From Cadophora sp. MPI-SDFR-AT-0126 (lineage: Eukaryota > Ascomycota > Leotiomycetes > Helotiales > Ploettnerulaceae), in NCBI GenBank assembly GCA_020747065.1, contig JAGMVK010000030.1, positions 62,001 through 126,000 on the forward strand: a DNA stretch of 64,000 nucleotides. Direction: 5' to 3'. Shown piece by piece: positions 53,833-64,000 of the stretch. The translations under genes and the position numbers were made by a program. Every line of letters starts with the position of its first letter. Positions within the stretch are counted from its first letter, which is position 1. The notes beneath the pieces were generated by a model. That model searched no databases and was not told the origin of the DNA. It saw only the letters and a list, made by a program, of their open reading frames with translations.

Positions 53833-54559
53833 TTCCCTTTCCCTATCGTACGGTGTCCTCTTCCCAGAACCGTACGAGGCCTCAAAGCTCAAGATAAAAC
53901 ACTGCCAAGGGATCTGAGACGTCAGATTTGCGATTAGCGGCATTCTGAGTTTGAGGCAGGGAAGTGAAGAACAGCTAGCGAAGACCTTCTTCTGCGCTCT
54001 TAATTAAGTCTTTAGTAAACACGAAAAACCCCTTTCTCCCTTTGTACGAAGCCGTTAATTTTTAATAGTATAACGAAAGATCGATTTCCCTTAGTACGAC
54101 GGCGAATACTTTTTCCCCTTTTTACAAACGACTACCCTCCCTCTCTTTGCGATAGGATAATTATACGTATGTTACAGCTAATAACATCTAGCGTTTAAGA
54201 CAGGTAAATTAAGAGAGAAAGGAAGGTTTGAAGGAATAATTATTTAAGGGTGTTTTAACTTTGTACGAATCTTATACGGATCCCTTATTTGTAGTTGAAT
54301 TGGTAGATGGTTTAAAAAGGAGAATTTTATTATTCTTGATCTTGTACGAGCTTGATTATAGCTTTCGACGACAAGAAAGTAAGAATTACTAGTGTTGGGA
54401 TGTATAGTTAAGCCTGAATGCCGGGGTCACGTGTATCACGTGATCTCCTAGCTAGCATATAAGGGAGCTCTCCCTCGAGCTTCTTCTTAGAAAAGATATA
54501 TAAAATAAAAGGTATAATAAAGTATATAAACTATAGGTTTTTATGCTACGTGTCACCTT

Positions 54560-55261
54560 TTTGATACTACTCTCTTACAAACGAGTATATACTAACAAAG
54601 ATACTAGCGATTTTCTGGTTTTTTAAGTAATATAAGCCGAAGCTACTTAGGGCTTACAAAGTCGTATATATATACACTAATAATAAAGCCCTTAAGTATT
54701 TTATAATAACGAAGGACTTTAACGTTAAGTAGGCTCGTTAAGTAGAGTTCTTTGCGAAGTTCTACTTTATGATTATATATCGTACGAGCGTTATTAATAT
54801 TATCGCAAACACGCTTTCTTGCCGGGATCAGGATCTTACGCTTCTAAAGGCTCGGAAGCGCGCCTTATGAAGTTAACAAATGATTTCTAATAGTAAGATT
54901 AATCTTTAGGTGCTTTAAGATAAGGACTCGCTATTAATTAACTAGTTAAACGACGTTAACTCGTACGTAATTACCGAGCTTTATTTCGTGGAAGCCGAAG
55001 GCGAAGTAATTAACTTGGCCCTGGCTTAGTTAAGTGCTTAACTACTCGTAAGCCTAGCCTACGAGTTAAATTCGCCAGGGACTTATTTAATACTCGACGG
55101 CGAACTATTTAACTTAGCGTTTATAATAGCGTATAATATCGAGAATTATTATATTATCGATTAGGTTATTGAAGCTAATAAAACCGCAAAGTCGCTAGAG
55201 CTTCTTTAGAAGAAAGCAAAAGACTATTACTTAGATTACGAGCTAACGCATAGAAAACTTT
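54560..55261 (+). mobile_element. Fragment of another Ty3/gypsy family (RNase H to integrase linker)
   Basis: Forward frames give NEYILTKILAIFWFFK (the ELLAIV-type RNase H block), PKLLRAYKVVYIYTNNKALK, then KDFNVK and ARxVEFFAKFYFMIIYRTSV, and IIANTLSCRDQDLT. Stops of TAA/TAG type interrupt it. The orientation is opposite to the gypsy element inserted at 55262, and the sequence differs from that element's RNase H. It ends abruptly at 55261 against the LTR. Confidence 0.75.
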
Positions 55262-55483
55262 TGTAACAACGCAATATTACTAAGTGCAGTATCAAGTATA
55301 GGAGCAAGAGAGTAGGTAAATAGTAATATTATAGGTCTAGTACAAAGGAAATAAGAAGGTAAGGAGCCCTTATAGGGGGAGCGGTCCTATATATACACGA
55401 ATCTAGTCCGGCTTCTATCCGGTAATATTCCGGCTAAACCTAAGTACCCTTATTTCCAGCACTTCTGTTACTTTAATATTATA
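55262..55483 (-). repeat. LTR of gypsy copy 2 (3' LTR)
   Basis: 222 bp, ending ATTATA where other copies have ATTACA. Confidence 0.95.
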
Positions 55484-55956
55484 TTACCCCTCTCTTATAA
55501 GAGAGCTTGCCCTTAAGCTCTGAATTATATTTCTACGTGGAATTATTGTTATATAAAATAGTAGAGATATATAGCTTTAGTAGGGAGATTCCAGGGGAAG
55601 TGTTAATCCAGTAGTACTAGTTAATAATAATAGCAGTAGTAAGGTAGCAATTTAACTATAAAGCTATCCGAAAGGCGTCCGAACTAGGTCTAGTAAGGCT
55701 ATAATCGCTTACTATTATATATATTATAGTACTTAATAGCGCAGATCTCCAGAATTCTAACTTTTTTTTTTAAATAATTATAACTTTAAACTCTATAAGC
55801 GAACCTTATATATAGAGATTTATTAATCTATATATATTACTAATATATTTTAATAGTCTGTATTAAATAAAATAAGTAATTCAAGAGTAAGTTAAGTTCT
55901 GAATTCCTAGTAGTTCAGTAGTGATTTAGAGTTGATTTAGTATATTAATATAAATA

Positions 55957-56426
55957 ATACTTACTCTAACTCCTATTAACGCCCTTAAGTTCGCTTACTA
56001 TAAGTATTATATCTAATATATCCGCCTACTCGCTACAGAACTAGACTATATTTACGAGTTTAATAGCGCTAGAAGTAAGAAGTATATATACTATAAGAAG
56101 TAAGTAGAAAAGTGTAATCCTATAAGTACTCCCTATTTCCTTTTCCTAAATCCCGATTATTATAAATATAGTTTGATTATAATCCGGATAAGCTAAAATA
56201 CTGATTTCTATACTAGATTCTGTATTATATAGCTAAAGAATATTATAAGCTCTCTCTTGCTATTACTACTAAAGATAATAAAAGTATTATTTCTGCCTCT
56301 TAAGAGATTAGTACCAGATTATATATTACTACTACTAATACCCCTAAGATATAGGATAAGCTATAGTTAGAGTTATTAGAGGAAATCTATACTTTTCGCT
56401 AAGTTATTATAGATCTAGCTATATAA
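55957..56426 (+). pseudogene. Antisense Cys-rich accessory ORF, gypsy copy 2
   Basis: Collinear with 39603-40072 and ending at the same tandem TAA TAA. Some positions are better kept than in copy 1 (for example the Cys in EKCNP), others worse. Independent RIP in two copies therefore damaged a shared ancestral ORF. Confidence 0.5.
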
Positions 56427-56999
56427 TAAGCTATAGATTATCCCCTTTTCTTTTTATCTTTTTACTTTTATTATATATTTTGCTTATAAATTCCTTAATT
56501 TAAGATAGAGATATAATTCTAGATATACTTATTTTCCTTTAAGTAAGATTAGAATAACCTTTAATTAATATATAAATAGGATCTAGTTTTAGCCTTAGGC
56601 TAAATCTAAGAGAAGATTACCGCCGGTACTACTAAGATAGCTAAGATCGTTTGTTATAGTAGTATTAAGCGTAAGAAAGTAGAAGAGAAGAAGGAGAAGG
56701 AGAGAGAGTTACTAGCCTATTTCTAAGTAACTCGAAGTAGTAAACGCCCTAATAGCGCGAGAGAGGAAGAGGAGATTCTAAATAACTTAGAATAAGGGGA
56801 GAATAAGCCTTATTTCAGGTTAGCTTTGTTATTAGTTCTTTGTAGCTATACCTTTAGTTAGACTTCTTATATAAGAGTAGCCTCTTATAGTAAAACTAAT
56901 GAGATATTCTAGCTAGAGTATAGTTATAAGACTGCGGCATTAGTGCTTTAAATCAGAGGGTATTTAGATAGTCCGAATTAAACCTTATTTTACTATCTT

Positions 57000-59900
57000 A
57001 CTAACTAGCCTATTATCTTCTAAGTAACTATAGTTATCTTCTCTATTTTCTTATGCAGCTAACTATTTAAGTAGATTTTAGGATAATCCTAGAGTAGAAG
57101 GGTTAACTTAGTGAAAATCTCTTAACTTATAAGGCGACTTTATTAAGTTAGTTATATTATACTATATAGTATTAGGATTATAGCTTACTTAACTAACTTA
57201 ATACTTTAAGGTATTATAATATAATTATAATATAAGAACTTCTTACACTTCTTATTCTTCTTAACCCTTAATTATCTTAGGAAAGTTTCAGGGCTATTCC
57301 TAACTAGGTAAGGGGTTATTTAGGTCCCGGAATAATAGCTTAGGAGTAAATATATTATAAATATTTAATCCTATAAGTAACTAGACCTAGTAAGAGTTCC
57401 TTACTTAACATAGGATTTTAAATAGCTCTTCCTATTAATTACCGAGCTTATAGCTTAATTAGTGACTCTTAAGGTTCTTAGTAGACAAGTATACTTTATT
57501 ACCTACTTAGAAATCAATAGGTCTACGATACTAGTTTATAGCTTTTATCATACAATCTTACATAGCTTATATATTTAATTTAGCTAACTCCTACGCCTCT
57601 TTTATATATTCTACTACTGCTTTAGTATTATAGTAGTTAAGCTTTTCTAGAGGAGTAGTAGCCTTAAGAGAGTTCTAATCTTAACTATTCCTTAGATCTA
57701 ATCTGAATTTAAGCTAATATAAGGATATACTAATAAAGGTATAAGGAAGAGTTATTTAGACTTAATCTATTAATAGAATTAGTTTACTCTAATTATCTTA
57801 GTAGAAGTTAATAAATAGCTATAATCTCTAGTTAATATACTTATTTATAATCTCTGTCTAGCTATTAGTCTCCTTATAATATACTATAGAAAGCTTAACT
57901 TTAATACTAATAATCTAGTAGAACTCTTTTTAAAATAATAAGATAAACTATAGCCCTTAATCTAATATAATTAACTTCGGAGTATATCTGAATTAGTAGA
58001 TCTACTAAATAAAGAGTTTAGTAGTACTGTATACGTTAATATCTTAGTAATAGAGGATTATTACGGAATCTTTTCTTAGGTAATTAATAAACACTAAGAT
58101 TCTATTATAACTATACTTATCCTTTAGGAAATCCTTATAATCTATATATAAATACTATATAAGATAACTTAGAATTAGTAGTAAGTAGAGAAGACTTTAC
58201 TATTTAGAATACTTAAAGTATAAGAATTAATAAGCTCGGTAATTCCTTATATACTAATTGTAGTCCGAACTTATTCTAACTTAGTAGTACTTCGGGGCTA
58301 GGAGTTAATATATCTTTAACTTACTAAGATAAGCGATAGATAGCTAGTTATATACTTCTTTAATTAACTTAGTATAGAGTAAGGTATTATATTATATATA
58401 AAGTTGATCTTTAAAGAGTAGGAGTCTATCCTTAATTAAGTAGTCTTTAGATAAGGATTTTCGTATATTAGTAAAGGTAATATAATTATCCTAATAAAGC
58501 TTTTTAATAAAGTTAAGAAAGTCCAGGGGAGTATTTGGAAGAGCTTTTATCTTAGTAGTAGTTAGTAATAAGAGAGATATTATAATTACAGAGGAAATAA
58601 ACTATTCTACTAGCTTAGAATTAATATAGAGATTAAGTCTTCCTAGTACTAGTAGGGTTCAGCTCTAACTATCTTTCTAGACTTATTTCAATACTTCTAA
58701 ATCTTACTCTTAATAGCTTAAGATATTAGCCCTCTGATTATCTTTACTAAGGGTATATATAATTTAGAAGTTAAAGTTAAAGAGAAATTCTATCTAATAA
58801 GCTTACTTAGTAGTAAGTACTTTAGTAATTATAAAGTACTCTAGAGAGTAGTAGTCTAAATATACCTTAATTCTATTCCAAAGGGATATTAACTCTAGGC
58901 ACTACTTATAAAAGCTTTTTATAATAGTATATAGTTCTTTATTATAGATTTCCTAGTTTAGTTCGTAATTATTAAGTATATACAAATAGAAACTAAGTAA
59001 GTACTATTATTTATTATTATACTATTATAATACTACTCTAGTAATTACCTTATTAGAAGTATCTGTTTCTAGCTTAGTAGGTAATTCCGGCTAGAAATAG
59101 TAAATCCGTTGAATTAATAGCAACTGCTTTTAGAGCTCTTTAAATATAACGCGATACTCCTTTATCTAATTCTAGGCTACTATAGGCCGAGTAAGCGCAG
59201 ATAGAGGTTTAGTAATAAGCCTGAAGTTACGTATGAATTATTAGTAAAAACTACAGAAATCTAAGTATAACTTAACAGCTATTACAGTCTTAGGGTACTT
59301 TCAGTTATATAGTAGTTTAACCTTCTCTAGATCTACCTTCATACTTTCAGTAGTTATTATATAGCCTAGGTACTTAGTGTAAGTAATATAGAATTCGTAT
59401 TTCTTAATATTAGCTTATAATCCGGCTTCTATTAAATACTTTAGTACGGATTTTACGTAAGCCTAGTATTCTCCTACAGATTTAGAGTAGATTAAGATAT
59501 TATCTAAGTAAGCTATATAGAAGTTATCTAAGTAATTAAGAAGTATATTATTTATATAACATTAGTATATACCAGGTCTATTATAAAAGCTAAATAATAA
59601 TACCTTACACTTATATAATCTATATCTAGTCTAAAACGTAGTATACTCCTTAGAGGCTAGATTTATATAAATATAATTGAAGGCGGCCTAAATATCTAAT
59701 TTTATAAATATCTTTACATTTAACACTTTAGTAAGAAGCTCGTTAATTCAGGGGATTAAATAAGTGTCTTTTCGTGTAAGGGCATTTAGCTTATAATAAT
59801 TAATACAGAATCATAGGCTTCTATTAGGTTTTTTAATAAAGAGTATAAGTGATATAAATAAGCTCTAGCTTAACTTAATAAAACCTTTATCTAGATTTTC

Positions 59901-62550
59901 TAAGAGGTACTCCTTTATTACTTTAAGCTTCTTTATTAATTAATAGTAAAGAGGAGAGTAGGCGTTAAGTAATAGCCTCTTAAGATAAATCTTATAGTTA
60001 TAATATTAATAAGAGAGAAGAGTATTTATATCTTTTTTAAAAAATACTAACTTTAGATATTAGTACTATTTCAAAAGCCTTTTAGATAAAAGTTAAGCTA
60101 TATTAGGATCTTCCGGTTTATACTATTCTTATAAGATATAATCTATCTTATAAATACTAGTTTAAAAGAACTTAGTATCTTTACGTTTTATATTAAAATA
60201 GAAGGCGTTTATACTAATCTTATAGATAAACATAAATATAAGTAGTATCCTTAATAGTTTATATTTTAATTTCCGGATCCGTAAAAGTCCTTTACTTACA
60301 GAGGATAATATTAGAGTTAATTTAAGAGTAACTCAAAGGAGATATTCTTCTAGTATTTAAACTATAAAGGGGAGATATTTTCGTTATATCTTATCCTTTT
60401 GAATTACTAGATCTCTGCAGGTTACGTCACTCTAGTAGTCTTATTATAAAGGGAGCTATATATATAGAAAGGGCAAGACTAGCTCTTAAGACTATTATTT
60501 AGTAGGCAGGTAATTAGATAGCTATAAGAATTGATTCTAGTTTATCTATAACTTAAGACAGAATTAACGTATCTATTTAATACTTATTATTATATCTTAC
60601 TTTCCTAGGTTAAGGATTATAAAGGGATAGTTATATATATATTAACTATTAATTGTTAAGTATAAATGTATATAATAGGTAGCGTAGCTTTAGATAGAGT
60701 TCTGAAAACTACGTATTAGTATAGTATATAAGAGGAGCTGAATCTTTACTCCTAATGCTCTTAAAAGACATGTAAATATAGTCTAATTCACGAAGAAATA
60801 ATTGTTTACTCTAGTATCTATTAATATAAAGAGTGTAACTCCTAATTTATTTATACTAAGTGTATAATTAACTATAAACTGCTTTCCTCTTATTAGAGAG
60901 TTTAAATCGAGTTTTAATAGATTATATTTACGTAAGCCTAAGAAGGAGTCTTTCCCTAAGCCTCTTCGTTTTCTTATACTTAATCTTTCTTACTCTTTAC
61001 TATCTCTTTAGTATTATTATTAATTTCCTTTTTATTAAGGATCTAAACCTTAGCTGATTTAAAATAGTCTAACTTATAGTATCTAAACTTTCCGTACTTA
61101 TAACACTTCACTTATAGGTTACTAGAACCTCCCTAAGGTTTCTACGTACTCTTCTAGTATAATAAGGTAAGAGTTATGATCTGTAGTATTAAGTAGTAGT
61201 AGAAAGGAGCGTTAGAAGAAGAAGTAGGTTTAAGTACTAGTTAAGAAGTAGGTAGTTCGGAAGTCTTCTGAAAGGGGCCTAGCTTAGCTACCCTCTAAGG
61301 AGAGTCTAATTTATAGAAGTTAGTAAGAGACGAGTTAAGTTACATATTCCATTGCTTATTAGTATTAATTAAGATAAGATAAGTTACTATTACCGTATAG
61401 TTATCTTATTATAAGCTCTTAACTAACGTAATAGTAGTATAAAGCTAGGAGGTGATTTTAAGCTATATAAAAAAGAACTATTTTATACAAGCTATATTCT
61501 CTTAAATTATAGTATTCTGAAATCTTGCACGGAATTAAGTAAAGGTTTCACGTATATAGTCTAGTTCTTATATATTTATATTAAAGAACTTAGTACGAGT
61601 CTTATAAGCTTTATTTCTAGTAAGGAAGTAGGTCTCTAGTAAAGAAATTATTTTCTAAGCTATCCAAAATATATCAGTTTCAAATAGGTATTAAAGCTCT
61701 AGATAAGAGCAGGCTAAGCTAGTAGTTGATCCTTATACTAAAGCTCGCTATACTTAAGTATCTAAGTAAAGACTTATATTAACCTTTAATTAATCTTTAA
61801 CTAAAGCTTTCTATTACTTGAATATTAGATTAGTTCTATTATCTAAGGGAGAGATCTTTTCTATAAGCTATACCTTAGGTCCCTAAGGGGCATCTGATTC
61901 CGCCTTATATATAGTAAGGGGGGTATTTTCTAGCTTAAATAAGGTACGTTTACTCTAACCTATTAATTCGTCTCTTTCTATTAATTAAATAATCAGTAGT
62001 AGGGTTCTAAGGGGAATTAAAGTAGAATTAGCGGAGGGTACTACTAGCGTAGCTTAAGCGGAAATTAGTAGTTGCTTAATATAAGCTAAGGAGGCCTCTT
62101 AAGCACGATTTCGATTCTTTATAGATTAAATAATTTTTCTTAATATATCTAGATCACTAAAGTCTCTCTTATCTTAGTTAGTGCGACCTTTACCTTTATT
62201 ACCTTAAGTCCTACGGCTAAAAAAGCTTCTAGCTAGAGTTAGAGAGTTAAGAGTATTATTAGTAACTCCGCTAGACAGACTTACTATATTAGTAGTATCT
62301 ATAATAGGAATAAGAGAAGATTTAAGCGTGATTCAGGTGCGGCCCGAAATAAGAGTTCCAGAAGTATTAAAGGGATACTTCGTAATTTCCTAGTAAGAGA
62401 TATTAGTATTAGAGTAGTTTTTATACGCTATAACTCTACCTCGGAGAGAAATACGCAATTACGTTCTAAAGGGGAACAAAGGTAGTTTAAGAGAGTTTTA
62501 TAAACTTAAGAGTTCCGGTAGCAGTAGTTACGATACCTCAAATTTATCTA
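57000..62550 (-). pseudogene. gag-pol of gypsy copy 2, broken by RIP
   Basis: Collinear with copy 1: zinc knuckle near 61070-61120, protease near 60810, RT YLDN at about 59499-59510, integrase core near 57850-58160. More stops than copy 1. Confidence 0.8.
60365..60707. repeat. 343-bp block identical to 44006-44348
   Basis: See partner. The identity stops sharply on both sides. Confidence 0.9.
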
Positions 62551-62557
62551 TAGTAGC

Positions 62558-63026
62558 TGTAACGGTCTGGTTATTTACTCGGTGTAAATACAGAAGGCTG
62601 TAGTTGATCTCGGATGATCGAGAAGTAGGTGTATCATATAGACGATCGAAGATAGTTACTAAGTATTAGGTGAGAATACTATTTAAAGTTAAGCACAAAG
62701 CTCCTACCTAATAGTAGACGTACTAGTTTTATATAGGACCTTCGTTCTTTAAGCTCTTCCTAGATCCTAAGTTCTAAGGCTCCTAGAGCCCTAGATCCTA
62801 AAGCTCTAAAAGGTCTAACTATCACATGACTTAGCCGCGGGAAACCGCTGCCTTTTTACTGTGTTTTATAATACTACTATAATAAATAACTACATGATAC
62901 ATGTTTCCTAGACCTTATTAGCTCCTAGGAGCTCTACTCCTAGGAGCTACTTAGCTCTCAGGAGTACGCCTGCTCTCAGGATATTTCCTCCTAAGGCCCT
63001 GTAGGCCCCTAGGAGCGTCCGTAACA
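62558..63026 (-). mobile_element. Solo LTR of the second family (copy 2)
   Basis: 469 bp from TGTAACGGTC to CGTCCGTAACA, flanked by GTAGC (62553-62557 and 63027-63031). Inserted in the gag region of gypsy copy 2; copy 1 has the uninterrupted site. It has palindrome-like CTCCTAGGAG motifs also present in the other solo LTR. Confidence 0.85.
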
Positions 63027-63271
63027 GTAGCCTCTGTGCGAAAGGGGTTATTTAGAGTCTCTGTCAATAAAGACTACTCTACTCTAATTATACTAATTTG
63101 CAACGAGCAGAACTAAACCCTAGTTCATTAGTTCGTTCAGGAGATCTCTGGAATCTTAACTCTTTAAGGATAACAATTAGGGGCGATTCAGATGAGAATC
63201 AATCGACTATATCTTCTAGGTAGTAGGATATTATATAAGCTGTCCCCGGTAGGAGTAACCTTCTTATTTAA

Positions 63272-63493
63272 TATAACGACGTAATATTACTAAGTGCAGT
63301 ATTAAGTATAAGAGCAAGAGAATAGGTAAATAGTAATATTATAGGTCTAGTACAAAGAAAACAAGAAAGTAAGGAGCCCTCACAGGGGGAGCGGTCCTAT
63401 ATATATACGAATCTGGTCCGGCTTCCGTCCGGTAATATTCCGGCTAAACCTGAGTACCCCTATTTCCAGCACTTCCGTCACTTCAACGTTACA
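63272..63493 (-). repeat. LTR of gypsy copy 2 (5' LTR)
   Basis: 222 bp, less mutated in its second half than the partner LTR. Confidence 0.95.
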
Positions 63494-64000
63494 AGGTCTT
63501 TATCCTATAGACTTAACTATATGACTATTTAGCTAGACTTCTAATTCTAGACGGCTACGGAAGCTATAAGACTATAGATTTCCTTTGGAGGTGCCTTAAG
63601 TATAATATACACCTTCTTTTCTTACCTGTATATACGTTATATGTCTTATAACCTCTTGATTTAACGGTTTTCTCTGTCTTAAAGCGTGCCTACCGGAAAG
63701 AGCTTTAAAAATTGAGTTTAATAGTTGATTCTACGCTAATTAGTAAGCGTAATTTCCTTATCTGCTACTAGAAGGTATATTTAGAAGCTTTTACCTCTTC
63801 TAATATTAAGGCTAGGTAGAGGACTATAGGTCTATAGCCGGTCTTTATAGTAAAGCCTTTAATAAGCTTATTATTATTAGACAATAGTAATAAACTAATC
63901 GATCTACTTCTGCTAAAGCCTTAGGAGACGCTAATACTACCTCTAGAGGTTTCCGATACTTCAATTAAGGTACAGACTCTAAAGGCTAGGAAAGATTTAT
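63494..64000 (+). mobile_element. Second Fot1/pogo-type element, 3' part, cut by window end
   Basis: Matches the right arm of the pogo-type element (46695 onwards) with transition differences, and with the same LxxTVF and KRNFLICY-type transposase C-terminus. It starts about 40 bp further into the transposase gene than the copy 1 insertion point. Confidence 0.85.

Larger units (their letters stand above)
53093..54559. other. CGTACG-rich region without a clear gene
   Basis: CGTACG or GTACGA motifs occur a dozen or more times, dense at 53170-53890 and sparser to 54350. A plus ORF 53210-53485 lacks family support. It also contains the 78-bp repeats and a poly-C tract, listed separately. Confidence 0.5.
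55262..63493 (-). mobile_element. Full-length gypsy retrotransposon, copy 2, carrying a solo LTR
   Basis: Same family as the element at 38904-46661. LTRs are 222 bp each (55262-55483 and 63272-63493). Without the 469-bp solo LTR and its 5-bp duplication the length is 7,758 bp, the same net length as copy 1 (small compensating indels exist). RIP damage is heavier than in copy 1: many CA/TG sites kept in copy 1 are TA here. The flanks ACTTT (55257-55261) and AGGTC (63494-63498) do not match, so no target duplication remains. Confidence 0.95.

Noticed and set aside
54394..54580. Possible 187-bp LTR (TGTTGGG...CTTACA) before the second gypsy family fragment
   Set aside because: No partner copy in the window and no target duplication; the right end overlaps the RNase H frame.
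52500..55261. CRISPR-like array suggested by the regular 78-bp repeats
   Set aside because: Eukaryotic context, repeats are contiguous without unique spacers, and the unit keeps an open reading frame.

Overview
The window looks like chromosomal DNA of a filamentous ascomycete (Pezizomycotina). A helotialean Leotiomycete is my best guess, by inference only. Evidence: short 49-80 nt introns with GT/CTAAY/AG signals, HET-domain and HeLo/kinase-type genes, a fungal GH28 pectinase, a Fot1/pogo-type transposon, and Ty3/gypsy elements carrying dense C-to-T and G-to-A changes as expected from repeat-induced point mutation (RIP). I recognised no tRNA or rRNA gene.

Layout. 1-581: 3' end of a GH28 pectinase. 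0.77-3.3 kb: two broken or uncertain genes and a degenerate ~157-bp tandem array. 4.1-7.5 kb: an intact 1133-residue HET-domain gene (minus strand). 7.5-23 kb: gene-poor, with hypothetical genes at 9.2, 11.8, 13.4, 19.1 and possibly 21.4 and 22.1 kb, plus a 32-base poly-G tract. 23.3-28.8 kb: the best-preserved block. It holds a HET C-terminal relic, a three-exon PD-(D/E)XK-like gene, a divergent three-exon conserved gene, and a four-exon APH/kinase-fold phosphotransferase. 30.9-37.1 kb: a coiled-coil gene, a truncated gene running tail-to-tail into a kinase relic, a HeLo-plus-kinase relic, and a two-exon unknown gene. 37.6-47.6 kb: a ~1.8-kb Fot1/pogo DNA transposon (TA target duplication) split by a complete 7,758-bp gypsy element (5-bp duplication). 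47.7-51.7 kb: a DUF3435/FluG-type recombinase relic, an ALG6-like gene fragment, and an intact Ser/Thr/Pro-rich membrane protein gene. 51.9-64 kb: a second TE island with two solo LTRs, a CGTACG-rich repeat region, a piece of a second gypsy family, a second full-length copy of the first gypsy (itself hit by a solo LTR), and a second pogo fragment cut by the window end.

How the genes relate. Several intact or decayed genes belong to fungal self/non-self recognition families (HET, HeLo-kinase), next to expanded lineage-specific families and RIP-mutated transposons. This is typical of a fast-evolving accessory or subtelomere-like compartment. The most unusual signals are a 343-bp stretch identical between two otherwise diverged gypsy copies, an antisense Cys-rich accessory ORF inside those elements, and an in-frame 78-bp repeat in a CGTACG-rich segment.
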